Shown here: piece after piece, positions 37,331 through 46,665 of the stretch
How positions within the stretch are numbered: the stretch's first letter is position 1
How the letters are laid out: each line of letters opens with the position of its first letter
Origin: Bifidobacterium hapali
GTDB lineage: Bacteria > Actinomycetota > Actinomycetes > Actinomycetales > Bifidobacteriaceae
NCBI RefSeq assembly: GCF_002259755.1
Contig: NZ_MWWY01000005.1
Span: 62,001-126,000, forward strand
Direction of reading: 5' to 3'
DNA: 64,000 nt
The notes under the pieces: generated by a model
What the model saw: the letters and a program-made list of their open reading frames with translations, nothing else
Told to the model about the DNA's origin: nothing
Databases searched by the model: none
Position numbers and translations under genes: made by a program

Positions 37331-38317
37331 ATGAGTGGCGTTCGGCACGCGGTGGTGGTGACGCACACGCGCCTTCGTGAAAGCGGCACGGTGGTTTCTG
37401 AGGCTGTGGCACAGTTGCGCAGGGGTGGTTTTGATGTGTCGATTATTGATAACACAGAGGCTCCGGAATTTGGGAATCGTCCGCCGGTCGTGCCAGACAA
37501 TACGGAGATTGTAGTGGTGTTGGGTGGCGATGGCACGATTCTCAGGGCTGCAGAATTAGTGCATTGCACAAGCGTGCCAATTCTTGGTGTCAATCTTGGT
37601 CATGTTGGCTTCCTCGCTGAATTTGAAAGCTTCCAAATGAGCGAGGCGATACGACGTATCGCAACGCACGACTATTCGATTGATGAACGCATGATTGCTC
37701 ACGTAGATGTGTGGCTGCCTGGTGCACATGAGCCGTTAGAGGATTGGGCACTGAACGATATCACGGTCGAAAGAGCAGACCGTGGCAAGATGGTTGAGCT
37801 GTCTATTCGTGTTGATGACGTGGAAATGAGTTCATTTGGGTGTGATGGTGTGATTGTTTCCACGCCTACTGGTTCTACGGCTTATGCGTTTTCGGCTGGC
37901 GGTCCTATTATGTGGCCGAATGTACAAGCACTCCAGCTGGTGCCACTAGCAGCGCATGCATTGTTTGCAAGGCCATTGATTATCGGTGCTGGTTCAACGT
38001 TTGCAATGGATATTCTTGATGATTCAACATCTGATGGATGGATTTGCTGTGATGGTCGCCGTCAGCGTGGTCTGCCGAAGGGTACGCGTATTGAAGTTCG
38101 TCAGTCAAAAGATACGTTACGTCTAGCTCGACTATCTGGTGTGCCATTCACGAATCGTCTTGTTACTAAATTTGATTTGCCTGTAGTCGGATGGCGTGAA
38201 CATGCGCGTAATGGGCAAAGTGTCAAGCATGGACATGTATTTCCTGAAGGTTCAGTGCATGATGTCGAACAGTTAGAGGCACAGAATGATGCGCATACAC
38301 GCAGTGGAGGTGAATGA
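37331..38317 (+). CDS. nadK: NAD kinase
   Basis: A 328-residue enzyme that makes NADP from NAD. The GGDGT motif (VVVLGGDGTILRAAELV), NLGHVGFLAEFE, ALNDITVER and TPTGSTAYAFSAGGPIM are all present. ATG 37331 with AAGGAGG seven bases upstream is chosen; the frame is open for 84 bases further up. The C-terminal 60 residues are polar and longer than in most NAD kinases. Its stop overlaps the first possible ATG of recN. Confidence 0.94.
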   Translation: MSGVRHAVVVTHTRLRESGTVVSEAVAQLRRGGFDVSIIDNTEAPEFGNRPPVVPDNTEIVVVLGGDGTILRAAELVHCTSVPILGVNLGHVGFLAEFESFQMSEAIRRIATHDYSIDERMIAHVDVWLPGAHEPLEDWALNDITVERADRGKMVELSIRVDDVEMSSFGCDGVIVSTPTGSTAYAFSAGGPIMWPNVQALQLVPLAAHALFARPLIIGAGSTFAMDILDDSTSDGWICCDGRRQRGLPKGTRIEVRQSKDTLRLARLSGVPFTNRLVTKFDLPVVGWREHARNGQSVKHGHVFPEGSVHDVEQLEAQNDAHTRSGGE

Positions 38318-38319
38318 TC

Positions 38320-40152
38320 ATGCTTGAGGAACTGGAGATTCGTGATCTGGGACCTATTCGGCATGCGTTACTCACTCCTGCGGCTGGTATGACTGCCATT
38401 ACTGGTGAGACTGGTGCTGGTAAGTCAATGCTGTTGAGTGCTCTGAAACTTATCTCCGGTGGCACTGCTGATGCAGGGCGTGTGTCTGCTGGAGCTCGTA
38501 GTGCATGGGCTCAAGGCGTATTTGAAGTCGATGGAACTTCGCCACGATCTGACAATAAACGCAGTGAAATAACTGCTGATGAAGCTCTTCATATTGCGAA
38601 AAATGCTGGTATTGAGCTAGAAGACGGTGAACTGTTCTTATCTCGTACGGTACCGGTATCTGGCAGGTCACGGGCTGTAGTAAATGGACGTAGTGTGCCA
38701 CGAGCACTGCTTGGAGAGCTTGCCGACGAGTTGGTGACGATACATGGGCAGGCAGATCAGCTGCGTATTGCTTCTTCAGCTCGGCAGCGTGAATTTCTTG
38801 ATATGGTGGCTGATGATGGTCAAGAATTAGCAGCTTATCGTAAGGCTTGGGATGCGCTGTGTGCTTTGGATGAGCGGCTCAAACGCATGGAGCATCAAGA
38901 GGCGTCAGTCCGGCAGCGGGCTGATTATTTGCGTGAATCTATTGACCGTATTAATCGCGTTGACCCTCAGCCGGGGGAAGATGATGAACTGCGTGCCAAA
39001 CGAGCACGCATCGAGCATGCGGCGGATATTGCGCAAGGTGTTTCTGGTGCGTTAGCCGCGTTGGACGCCTCTCAGGTGAACGTCGATGCGGATGAAAGTA
39101 GTGCTTCGGAACTCATTAACCATGCGGTGCAATCACTGCGTGCAATTCGTGCGGATGGTGATTTCTCTGAACTCGCTGATCGGCTGGAATCTATCAATGC
39201 GGACATTTCAGACGTTGTGTATTCGTTGAGTCGAGAACTTGACGTGGAAGATGATGTCGATGATCTCGATGGACTTAATGCGCGCATTCATGAGTTAAGT
39301 GAATTGACTCGACGCTGGGGGCCAACCTTATCGGATGTTATCGCGTGGCGAGATAAAGCGGTGTTTGAGATGGAAGATCTTGATGCATCTCCTGAAAAGG
39401 TTGCCGCGCTACAAGCCGAGCGTGCCACATTACTGTCACAAGCGATAGATGCTGCTCAACAGTTAAGCGCCGTCCGTGCAACTGCAGCACAAGCATTGGC
39501 TGCGGCAGTGAGTCAAGAATTAACGTCACTGGCAATGGATGGGGCTGAACTACGGATTGCGGTAACGCCACGGCAAGAGTCTGCCTCTCCAACAACATCC
39601 GCAACGACAGGGCTATTGGATGCGAACGGATGCGATGATATCGCATTCTTATTCACCCCATACGAAGGAGCGCCTGAACTACCAATGGGCAAGAGTGCAT
39701 CCGGTGGCGAACTGAGTCGTCTCATGCTGGCACTGGAATTATCTGCTGCGAACCGTCATTCGACTGGCTCTTCCATGACGTTCATTTTTGATGAAGTTGA
39801 TGCTGGTGTTGGCGGTAAAACTGCAGTTGAGCTAGGACGGCGTCTAGCTCGACTCGCGCAGAGTGCGCAAGTTATTGTCGTGACTCATTTAGCGCAGGTT
39901 GCCAGCTGGGCTGATAGCCAGTTCGTAGTAACTAAGGAGCCTCCAGATGCGGACGATGATGAAGTTGGCGTCATTACTACTGTTGCACAAGTGACAGGTG
40001 AAGCACGCGTTCGTGAGATTGCTCGCATGCTGTCAGGCTCTGAGTCGGACACATCGCTTGATCATGCTCGCGAGCTGCTGCACTCCTCAACACTCATACA
40101 GACCCATCCCCATGTCAGCAAAGATGCAGCAAGGAAGAGTCATGAACAATAA
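38320..40152 (+). CDS. recN: DNA repair protein RecN
   Basis: A 610-residue SMC-like ATPase that acts in double-strand break repair. Walker A is TGETGAGKSMLL near the N-terminus, two coiled-coil arms cover the middle, and the ABC-type signature SGGELSRLMLALEL and Walker B FIFDEVDAGVGG lie near residues 463-500. GGAGGTG precedes; ATG 38320 has better spacing than ATG 38314. A gene for a HAD phosphatase begins before its stop. Confidence 0.93.
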   Translation: MLEELEIRDLGPIRHALLTPAAGMTAITGETGAGKSMLLSALKLISGGTADAGRVSAGARSAWAQGVFEVDGTSPRSDNKRSEITADEALHIAKNAGIELEDGELFLSRTVPVSGRSRAVVNGRSVPRALLGELADELVTIHGQADQLRIASSARQREFLDMVADDGQELAAYRKAWDALCALDERLKRMEHQEASVRQRADYLRESIDRINRVDPQPGEDDELRAKRARIEHAADIAQGVSGALAALDASQVNVDADESSASELINHAVQSLRAIRADGDFSELADRLESINADISDVVYSLSRELDVEDDVDDLDGLNARIHELSELTRRWGPTLSDVIAWRDKAVFEMEDLDASPEKVAALQAERATLLSQAIDAAQQLSAVRATAAQALAAAVSQELTSLAMDGAELRIAVTPRQESASPTTSATTGLLDANGCDDIAFLFTPYEGAPELPMGKSASGGELSRLMLALELSAANRHSTGSSMTFIFDEVDAGVGGKTAVELGRRLARLAQSAQVIVVTHLAQVASWADSQFVVTKEPPDADDDEVGVITTVAQVTGEARVREIARMLSGSESDTSLDHARELLHSSTLIQTHPHVSKDAARKSHEQ

Positions 40153-40828
40153 CATAACGCATACAGTGGCGCAAGTGAATGCAGGAAAAGCCGCCATTTT
40201 TGACCTTGACGGCACACTGCTGGACTCGATGGGAGTATGGGATCAGGTTGATATTGATTTCCTCTCACGTCGCGGTATCACCGTTCCAGACGACTACATG
40301 ACCACGGTTGCTGCCATGCAGTTTAGACAGATTGCTGAATACACCATCTCACGATTTAGTCTTGACGATACTCCTGAACAACTCATGGACGAGTGGGACA
40401 ACATGGCTCGTATTGCGTATGCGACAGTAGTCGAAGCTAAACCGCATGCTGTTGAATACTTAGCCAGTCTTAAAAAAAGCGGGGCACAATTAGCGGTGGC
40501 AACATCATTGCCACCATCGCTACGAGAACCAGCCATGAGGCATGTTGGTATCCTCGATTTCTTCGATGTGACAGTCAGTGTTGATGATGTTGGCGACGTT
40601 GGCAAGGATAAACCGGATATTTATTTACTTGCAGCTCAGCGACTCGGTGTCAAACCATCTGATTGCACAGTCTTCGAGGACTTACTCACTGCTATCCGTT
40701 CAGCGCGTGCAGCAGGCATGAAGGTCTGGGCTATGCACGACGATTCATCGAATAGAGATTGGCCGCAGATCTGTGAGCTTGCAGATGGCGTGCTTTTCGA
40801 CTTCGCTGAAGCGCCACGCACCTTATAA
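40142..40828 (+). CDS. HAD-superfamily phosphatase, beta-phosphoglucomutase-like
   Basis: A 228-residue cytoplasmic phosphatase-like protein with motif I AAIFDLDGTLLDSMGVW, cap helices, AVATSLPPSLREPAM (motif II), and KDKPDIYLLAAQRLGVKPSDCTVFEDLLTAIRSARAAG (motifs III and IV). ATG 40142 lies inside the last codons of recN, overlapping by 11 bases, with AAGGAAG upstream. It is the last gene of the nadK-recN run. The substrate is unknown. Confidence 0.88.
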   Translation: MNNNITHTVAQVNAGKAAIFDLDGTLLDSMGVWDQVDIDFLSRRGITVPDDYMTTVAAMQFRQIAEYTISRFSLDDTPEQLMDEWDNMARIAYATVVEAKPHAVEYLASLKKSGAQLAVATSLPPSLREPAMRHVGILDFFDVTVSVDDVGDVGKDKPDIYLLAAQRLGVKPSDCTVFEDLLTAIRSARAAGMKVWAMHDDSSNRDWPQICELADGVLFDFAEAPRTL

Positions 40829-40913
40829 ACAATCAATATATGTATCTCACGATACGGGTGACGAGGGTATTCCACACCAGTTTCGTGATGTGACATTGCT
40901 ACGATGGAGCGTT

Positions 40914-42311
40914 ATGAGCGAGAACATTATGAACATCATCGACCTTCGTGGGTTGAAACTATCCCGTGCTGAACTGCTGGCCGCAATGCCGCGTGCTGCA
41001 ATGGGTACTTCTGAAGCAACTGATTTAGTACGTCCAATTCTTGCTGACGTCAAAGAACGCGGTGCTGCAGCGTTGCGCGACTTTGAAGAAAAGTTTGATC
41101 ACGTGCGTCCAGTTCACTTGCGCGTGCCGCAAGAGGAAATTCAAGCATCGCTAGATACGCTTGATCCTCAAGTGCGTGCTGCTATCGAAGAATCTGTGCG
41201 TCGTGCTCGCGCGGTCGCAGCCAATCAGGTTCCTCAGGATTTCCACACTGATCTTGCACCCGGCGCTCGAGTTGCTGAACGTTGGATTCCAATTCAGCGC
41301 GTCGGCCTATACGTGCCCGGCGGTAAAGCTGTGTATCCGAGCTCAGTCATTATGAACGTCGTACCTGCGCAAGCGGCTGGTGTTGAATCGTTAGCAATTG
41401 CTACTCCGCCAGCACGAGATGATGCGCAAGGTCTTCCGAACAGAACGATTCTTGCTACGTGCGCCATTCTTGGTGTTACGGAAGTGTATGCGGTCGGTGG
41501 TGCTCAGGCTATTGCCATGTTTGCATACGGCGCTAAGGGAAGCGAACCGCAAGATGGTGACGTGTTATGCGACCCAGTTGACAAGATCACTGGTCCGGGT
41601 AACATCTTCGTAGCTACGGCCAAGTCGCTGGTTTCGGCATTTGTCGGTATTGATGCTGTTGCCGGTCCTACGGAAATTGGCATTATTGCTGACAAGGATG
41701 CCAACCCGAGTCTAGTCGCCGCTGATCTCATCGGGCAGGCTGAGCACGATGAACTTGCCGGTTCTGTACTCTTCACCGATTCGCCTGAGCTTGCTGCTGC
41801 AGTGCAAGAGAACCTTGCGTATCGTGTTCCGCGTACTGAACATGCTGAACGTGTTCACACTTCGCTGTCGGGTGCGCAGTCGGCGATTGTACTTACCGAT
41901 AATCTTGACCAGTCTATTGATGCGGCCAATGCGTATGCTGCTGAACACCTCGAAATCCAGACTGCTGATGCTGATGCTGTCGTGAAGCGTATCAAGAATG
42001 CAGGTGCTATCTTCCGCGGCCCATATTCGCCGGTACCGCTCGGCGATTACATGTCTGGTTCCAACCACGTGTTACCTACTGGTGGCACGGCGCGCTTTGC
42101 AGCTGGTCTCGGTGTTCACACATTTATGAAACCAGTTGAGGTTATCGAATACGACGAAGAAGGATTGAAGGAACTTGCTGCACGTATTAATGCGTTTGCA
42201 GTGTCTGAGGATCTGCCAGCTCACGGCGAGTGCGTGTTGAGTCGTTTTGTCAACGATCCATACGATAAAGCCACATTAGGCGAACAGGAACAAGAAGCTG
42301 GTTTGCTGTAA
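40914..42311 (+). CDS. hisD: Histidinol dehydrogenase
   Basis: A zinc enzyme that performs the last two oxidations of histidine synthesis. GLYVPGGKAVYPSSVIMN, VGGAQAIAMFAYG, VDKITGPGNIFVATAK, DLIGQAEHDELAGS, YAAEHLEI and HVLPTGGTARF carry the NAD- and zinc-binding residues. Starts at ATG 40914 (465 residues) or ATG 40929 (460) are possible; a TACGAT eight bases before the first suggests a very short leader. It opens the operon hisD-hisC-hisB-orphan-hisH-hisA. hisG, hisE, hisI and hisF are not in this window. Confidence 0.94.
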   Translation: MSENIMNIIDLRGLKLSRAELLAAMPRAAMGTSEATDLVRPILADVKERGAAALRDFEEKFDHVRPVHLRVPQEEIQASLDTLDPQVRAAIEESVRRARAVAANQVPQDFHTDLAPGARVAERWIPIQRVGLYVPGGKAVYPSSVIMNVVPAQAAGVESLAIATPPARDDAQGLPNRTILATCAILGVTEVYAVGGAQAIAMFAYGAKGSEPQDGDVLCDPVDKITGPGNIFVATAKSLVSAFVGIDAVAGPTEIGIIADKDANPSLVAADLIGQAEHDELAGSVLFTDSPELAAAVQENLAYRVPRTEHAERVHTSLSGAQSAIVLTDNLDQSIDAANAYAAEHLEIQTADADAVVKRIKNAGAIFRGPYSPVPLGDYMSGSNHVLPTGGTARFAAGLGVHTFMKPVEVIEYDEEGLKELAARINAFAVSEDLPAHGECVLSRFVNDPYDKATLGEQEQEAGLL

Positions 42312-42333
42312 AGCACCAGTACTTGATGATTAC

Positions 42334-42369
42334 AATCCGTCGGAATGAATAGTGCATTATTCTGACGGG
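42334..42369 (+). other. Imperfect hairpin between hisD and hisC
   Basis: CCGTCGGAAT near 42334 pairs with ATTCTGACGG near 42360-42369 apart from one G-U, enclosing an A+T-rich loop. It could moderate read-through into hisC. No leader peptide rich in His is seen. Confidence 0.4.
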
Positions 42370-42423
42370 TAATCACGTCGCAGCCGAACCCCTTGTATAT
42401 GGGGTAAAGAAAAGGGGAGGAAC

Positions 42424-43596
42424 ATGACTCAAGAAACGAACGAGATTCTGGCAAACTTGCCGCTGCGCAACGATCTGATCGGTGAGACTCCATATGGTGC
42501 TCCGCAGCTCGACGTGCCGGTCTGTCTCAACGTTAACGAGAATCCGTATGAACCGAATCCGGATGTTTGCGCTACAATCGCACGTCGTGTCGGCGAGATC
42601 GCGCATACGCTCAATCGTTACCCTGACCGTGAACATGTAGCTTTGCGTCAAGCATTTGCTGATTACCTTGCTCAAGAATCTGGCGCTCATCTTAGTGTCG
42701 ATCAGCTTTGGGGTGCAAACGGTTCGAATGAGATTATGCTTCAACTGTTCCAAGCCTTCGGCGGACCGGGGCGTACTGCGCTCGGATGCGACCCCACGTA
42801 CTCTATGTATCCCGAATATGCGCGTGACACGTTCACTGGTTGGAAACTTGCTCATCGCAACGCCGATTTTACACTGGATGTGGATGCAGCTATCGAAGCG
42901 ATCCAAGAGATCAAACCCAGCATGGTAATTCTCACCAGCCCAAATAACCCAACTGGCACTCCATTACCAACGGCTGATCTCGAACGCATCCTCGACGTGT
43001 GTGAGCACGCAGACGTGTCTGGCGCTGCTGAAGGTGTACACCCGATTGTGGTCGTTGACGAAGCGTACATCGAATTTCGCAATCCCGGCACGCCAAGCGC
43101 TGTCACCCTCATTGATCGGTATGCTAACCTCGCAGTCAGCCGTACTATGAGCAAAGCGTTTGCTTTCGCGGGCGCACGCGTAGGCTATCTTGCCGCATCC
43201 AAGGGCATTATCGATTGTGTACGCATTGTGCGTATGCCGTATCATCTGTCTGCCATTACGCAAGCTGCAGCACTAGCCGCGTTCGAGCATACTGACGAAC
43301 AACTCAGCCGAGTAGCTCATTTGCGCGATATTCGCGAGCAAACTGCTGTATGGCTTGCAACACAGACTTACCAAGGTCAGCCGCTCGAAGTTGCCGCTTC
43401 GGAATCCAACTTCCTACTTTTCGGCGGACACTTTGACAAACGAGAGCGTATCTTCGACGAACTGCTTAACCGTGGCATCCTTATTCGTGTCGTCGGCCCG
43501 GACGGATGGCTGCGCGTATGCATGGGTACTGATGATGAAATGGCACAATTCCGCGAAGCACTCACCCAAGTGCTACGAATCGTGGAACGTGAATAA
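42424..43596 (+). CDS. hisC: Histidinol-phosphate aminotransferase
   Basis: A 390-residue PLP-dependent aminotransferase. LNVNENPYEPNP, WGANGSNEIMLQLFQAF, LTSPNNPTGTPL, VVDEAYIEF and the PLP-Lys region SRTMSKAFAFAGARVGY are present, with the C-terminal GPDGWLRVCMGT arginine motif. AAAAGGGGAGGAAC precedes ATG 42424. Second gene of the his operon. Confidence 0.94.
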   Translation: MTQETNEILANLPLRNDLIGETPYGAPQLDVPVCLNVNENPYEPNPDVCATIARRVGEIAHTLNRYPDREHVALRQAFADYLAQESGAHLSVDQLWGANGSNEIMLQLFQAFGGPGRTALGCDPTYSMYPEYARDTFTGWKLAHRNADFTLDVDAAIEAIQEIKPSMVILTSPNNPTGTPLPTADLERILDVCEHADVSGAAEGVHPIVVVDEAYIEFRNPGTPSAVTLIDRYANLAVSRTMSKAFAFAGARVGYLAASKGIIDCVRIVRMPYHLSAITQAAALAAFEHTDEQLSRVAHLRDIREQTAVWLATQTYQGQPLEVAASESNFLLFGGHFDKRERIFDELLNRGILIRVVGPDGWLRVCMGTDDEMAQFREALTQVLRIVERE

Positions 43597-43635
43597 CGTG
43601 AGTAATACTTGCGATTAAGGGTAAGGAGTGATGAC

Positions 43636-44238
43636 ATGGCACGTACTGCACACATCATCCGTGAAACCAGTGAATCACATATTGACCTTGAGTTAAACCT
43701 CGACGGCACCGGACAAACTAATATCGACACGTCTGTGCCGTTCTATAACCATATGATGAACGCGCTCGGCAAACATTCGCTGATTGATCTAACCATCAAA
43801 GCGTGGGGCGACACTGATATTGACGTGCACCATACGGTCGAAGACACGGCTATTGTGTTCGGTGAGGCGCTCAAGCAGGCACTTGGCGACAAACGTGGCA
43901 TTCGTCGATTTGCTGATGCCACAGTGCCGCTCGACGAAGCGCTTGCTAAGGCTGTCGTCGATATTTCAGGACGTCCATATTGCGTGTGCACTGGAGAACC
44001 TGACGGTTTTGAATATTGCATGATGGGCGGTCACTTTACCGGCTCGCTCGTCCGTCACGTTATGGAATCCATTGCTTTGCATGCGGGAATTTGCTTGCAT
44101 ATGCAGGTCCTTGCTGGTCGTGATCCGCATCATATTGCGGAAGCAGAGTTCAAAGCTCTAGCACGAGCATTGCGTTTTGCTGTCGAACCAGACCCGCGTA
44201 TCGAAGGACTGATTCCAAGCACGAAGGGTGCATTGTGA
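43636..44238 (+). CDS. hisB: Imidazoleglycerol-phosphate dehydratase
   Basis: A 200-residue monofunctional HisB. The two metal-binding histidine motifs are [17 protein letters not shown] and [20 protein letters not shown], with [11 protein letters not shown] near the start. AAGGAG lies eight bases before ATG 43636; nearer upstream ATG and GTG codons lack spacing. Its stop overlaps the ATG of the next gene by one base. Confidence 0.95.
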   Translation: MARTAHIIRETSESHIDLELNLDGTGQTNIDTSVPFYNHMMNALGKHSLIDLTIKAWGDTDIDVHHTVEDTAIVFGEALKQALGDKRGIRRFADATVPLDEALAKAVVDISGRPYCVCTGEPDGFEYCMMGGHFTGSLVRHVMESIALHAGICLHMQVLAGRDPHHIAEAEFKALARALRFAVEPDPRIEGLIPSTKGAL

Positions 44239-44969
44239 TGAGCGACGATATTTCCAAGGATGACGATCAGTCAAAGAACGCTGAGTCTCATTCGGATGAT
44301 TTCAATGCAGACGACATGCATTTCAGCGACGAGGAACTCGAAGCGGCGCTTGCTGGATTTGAGCAAGAATTTCAGGATGCTGATAACGAGACCACTTCCG
44401 ATAACAGTGGCGATAGTGGTTATGATGATGCTTCCGCTGATACCGCTCCTGCCGACAAACAGACAGATATCTCTTCGCAGTTTGAGGATGAGCTTGCCGG
44501 ATTGCTTGGCAATAAGGCAAAGGCTGCAGTGATTATCACTCGTATTGCTTCAGCTCAATTGCTTGCTGCATTTTGCCAATTGTCTGACATCACGGCAGAC
44601 TGCATTGGTTCGCCACAAGGCGCAATCGCAGTACTTTCTCATCTCGATGGGGATAGTCCAGAGGCAGCAGCTCGTGATATAACAACCGTCGTATCCGGCA
44701 TGAGTGTCATTCTTGCAGTGAATCGTGCAGACAAGCTCGAAGCGACACTGTATTTGCAAGGCAAGCCCACCCAAACGTTTGCTCCACCAATCTTGTTCAG
44801 TGCTACGCCATCGTTCGTTGAAGATCTCATGCTCGGCATTAGCGATCTCGATGCGTTACATCAGCAAGGCATCGAAAGTATGTCATCGTCAGAACTGAGT
44901 CAAGATGATGCGATGCATATTCTGGCTGAGCATACAAAATTTGGACGCAATGGTTCCAGTATTCAGTAA
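44238..44969 (+). CDS. Orphan protein inside the his operon
   Basis: A 243-residue soluble protein of unknown function, placed between hisB and hisH. Residues 1-80 are acidic and Ser/Asp-rich (DDDQSKNAESHSDDF and similar). Residues about 84-215 look folded, with ITRIASAQLLAAFCQLSDITA and a SVILAVNRADKLEATLYLQGKP strand-rich stretch. I recognise no catalytic motif and no membrane segment. It overlaps the hisB stop (TGATG), so it should be made with the histidine enzymes. The C-terminus ends FGRNGSSIQ. In bifidobacteria a hypothetical gene is known at this site, which argues against chance. Confidence 0.75.
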   Translation: MSDDISKDDDQSKNAESHSDDFNADDMHFSDEELEAALAGFEQEFQDADNETTSDNSGDSGYDDASADTAPADKQTDISSQFEDELAGLLGNKAKAAVIITRIASAQLLAAFCQLSDITADCIGSPQGAIAVLSHLDGDSPEAAARDITTVVSGMSVILAVNRADKLEATLYLQGKPTQTFAPPILFSATPSFVEDLMLGISDLDALHQQGIESMSSSELSQDDAMHILAEHTKFGRNGSSIQ

Positions 44970-45049
44970 TGCAACGTGTAAACCCAAGAGTTGTGTGATG
45001 CCGCGGTAGAACGAGCGTGACGTACAACAAGTAAAGGAGACCTCAGCTC

Positions 45050-45697
45050 ATGACCTCAGTGGTGGTGTTCGATTACGGATTCGGCAATGTGCGCTCTATG
45101 GTGCGTGCACTGGCTAATCTCGGTATTGACGTGACGTTAACTTCCGATTATCGTCAGGCGCTTGAAGCTGACGGTTTGGTTGTTCCCGGCGTTGGTGCGT
45201 TCGCGGCTTGTATGGCTGGTCTTAAAGAGATGTCTGGTGATCGTGTTGTCACGGATCGTCTGCGGGCTGGTCGACCGGTACTTGGTGTGTGCGTAGGCGA
45301 ACAGATCATGTTTGAACGAGGTCGGGAACGGGGTCATGAAGCTGCTGGACTTGGCCTTATTAATGGCAGTGTCGAACTACTTGACGCTGATGTAGTACCG
45401 CACATGGGTTGGGATACAGTGGACGCACCATCTGATTGCGTACTGATGAACGGCGTAGAGCATGAGCGTTTCTATTTCGTGCATTCGTATGCTGCGATGG
45501 ACGTACAGCCTGCCGATCTGAGCCGATTCGATATTGATTTTGGCGATGTACCTGAACACGTGACATGGTGTGATTACGGTCGCAGCCGATTCGTGGCCGC
45601 TTATGAACGAGGTCCGTTATCGGCTACACAGTTCCATCCAGAAAAGTCTGCGGAAGCTGGTGCTCAGCTGCTGAAGAACTGGATTGCCACATTCTAA
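45050..45697 (+). CDS. hisH: Imidazole glycerol phosphate synthase glutaminase subunit
   Basis: A 215-residue class I glutamine amidotransferase that feeds ammonia to HisF. The catalytic Cys is in [13 protein letters not shown], and the His-Glu pair in [23 protein letters not shown] and [10 protein letters not shown] mark the N-terminus. AAAGGAGA precedes ATG 45050. The partner hisF is outside the window. Confidence 0.95.
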   Translation: MTSVVVFDYGFGNVRSMVRALANLGIDVTLTSDYRQALEADGLVVPGVGAFAACMAGLKEMSGDRVVTDRLRAGRPVLGVCVGEQIMFERGRERGHEAAGLGLINGSVELLDADVVPHMGWDTVDAPSDCVLMNGVEHERFYFVHSYAAMDVQPADLSRFDIDFGDVPEHVTWCDYGRSRFVAAYERGPLSATQFHPEKSAEAGAQLLKNWIATF

Positions 45698-45714
45698 ATA
45701 AGAAAGGTCATATT

Positions 45715-46440
45715 ATGTCGCTCACTCTTCTACCTGCTGTTGACGTGCGTGATGGCAAAGCTGTACGTTTGCGCCAAGGTGAATCTGGGTCAGAAACAGA
45801 TTACGGTTCACCGCTTGATGCTGCGCGTACGTGGGTTGAATCTGGTGCACAATGGATTCATCTTGTTGATCTTGATGCTGCGTTTGGTACTGGCGATAAT
45901 CGTGCTCAATTGCGTCAGATTGTTCACGAACTTGGCGATCGAGTCAATATTGAAATGAGCGGTGGTGTACGCGATGATGCATCGCTCGATGCGGCACTTG
46001 AAGCCGGAGCAACACGCGTAAACATTGGTACCGCAGCACTTGAGAATCCTGATTGGACGGCGTCGGTGATTCGCAAGTATGGTGAGCGTGTGGCTGTTGG
46101 ACTCGACGTGCGCGGTCACACGTTGGCTGCTCGCGGATGGGTGAAGGAAGGCGGCGATCTGTTCGAGACGATGGCATTCCTTGACTCGGTTGGCTGCTCT
46201 CGATATGTCGTCACCGATGTGGCGCGCGATGGCATGATGTCAGGGCCGAATATTGAGTTATTGCGCGAAGTGGCTAAACGTACCGATGCCAAGGTGACTG
46301 CGTCGGGTGGTATCAGCAGTCTGGATGATTTGCGCGCGATCAAAGAACTTGCACCATTCGGCGTAGATTCAGCCATTCTTGGCAAATCGCTCTACGCTCG
46401 GGCGTTCACCCTCGAAGAAGCTCTTAACGTCGCCCGTTAG
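45715..46440 (+). CDS. hisA: Phosphoribosyl isomerase HisA/PriA
   Basis: A 241-residue (beta-alpha)8 barrel. The catalytic Asp pair lies in [15 protein letters not shown] and [13 protein letters not shown]. The loop [16 protein letters not shown] and the [12 protein letters not shown] stretch match the PriA subgroup of Actinobacteria, which also performs the TrpF step of tryptophan synthesis; dual function is an inference from these loops. AAGAAAGG precedes ATG 45715. Last gene of the local his operon. Confidence 0.92.
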   Translation: MSLTLLPAVDVRDGKAVRLRQGESGSETDYGSPLDAARTWVESGAQWIHLVDLDAAFGTGDNRAQLRQIVHELGDRVNIEMSGGVRDDASLDAALEAGATRVNIGTAALENPDWTASVIRKYGERVAVGLDVRGHTLAARGWVKEGGDLFETMAFLDSVGCSRYVVTDVARDGMMSGPNIELLREVAKRTDAKVTASGGISSLDDLRAIKELAPFGVDSAILGKSLYARAFTLEEALNVAR

Positions 46441-46665
46441 TCCTTCTTGCATATGCGCGTGGCTCCTCTGCAATTGAAGACGCGCTAGGCGCGCGTTTTG
46501 CTAACTCGCCTGTCGGCTCGCACAGCGCCTACAAACAGCTCTGCTGTTTGCTTAACGGCGCTGTCCTGACAAGGGGAGCCACTAGAATCCAACCCGACCA
46601 GTTACTCTAACAAGGGGAGCTCTGAGACAGAGCTTTGGCCCCTATCAGCGCAGCTGCCGCACAAC
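46441..46665. repeat. Convergent intergenic region with two AAGGGGAGC repeats and small hairpins
   Basis: Between the convergent hisA and DUF2252 genes lie two copies of the repeat: CCTGACAAGGGGAGC (46565-46579) and TCTAACAAGGGGAGC (46606-46620). Small hairpins are AAACAG/CTGTTT (46533-46549) and AGCTCTG/CAGAGCT (46618-46634). No reading frame is convincing. It probably ends transcription from both sides. Confidence 0.6.

Noticed and set aside
42312..42423. A histidine attenuator or T-box before hisC
   Set aside because: No run of His codons, specifier loop or T-box consensus is present; only a modest hairpin is seen.
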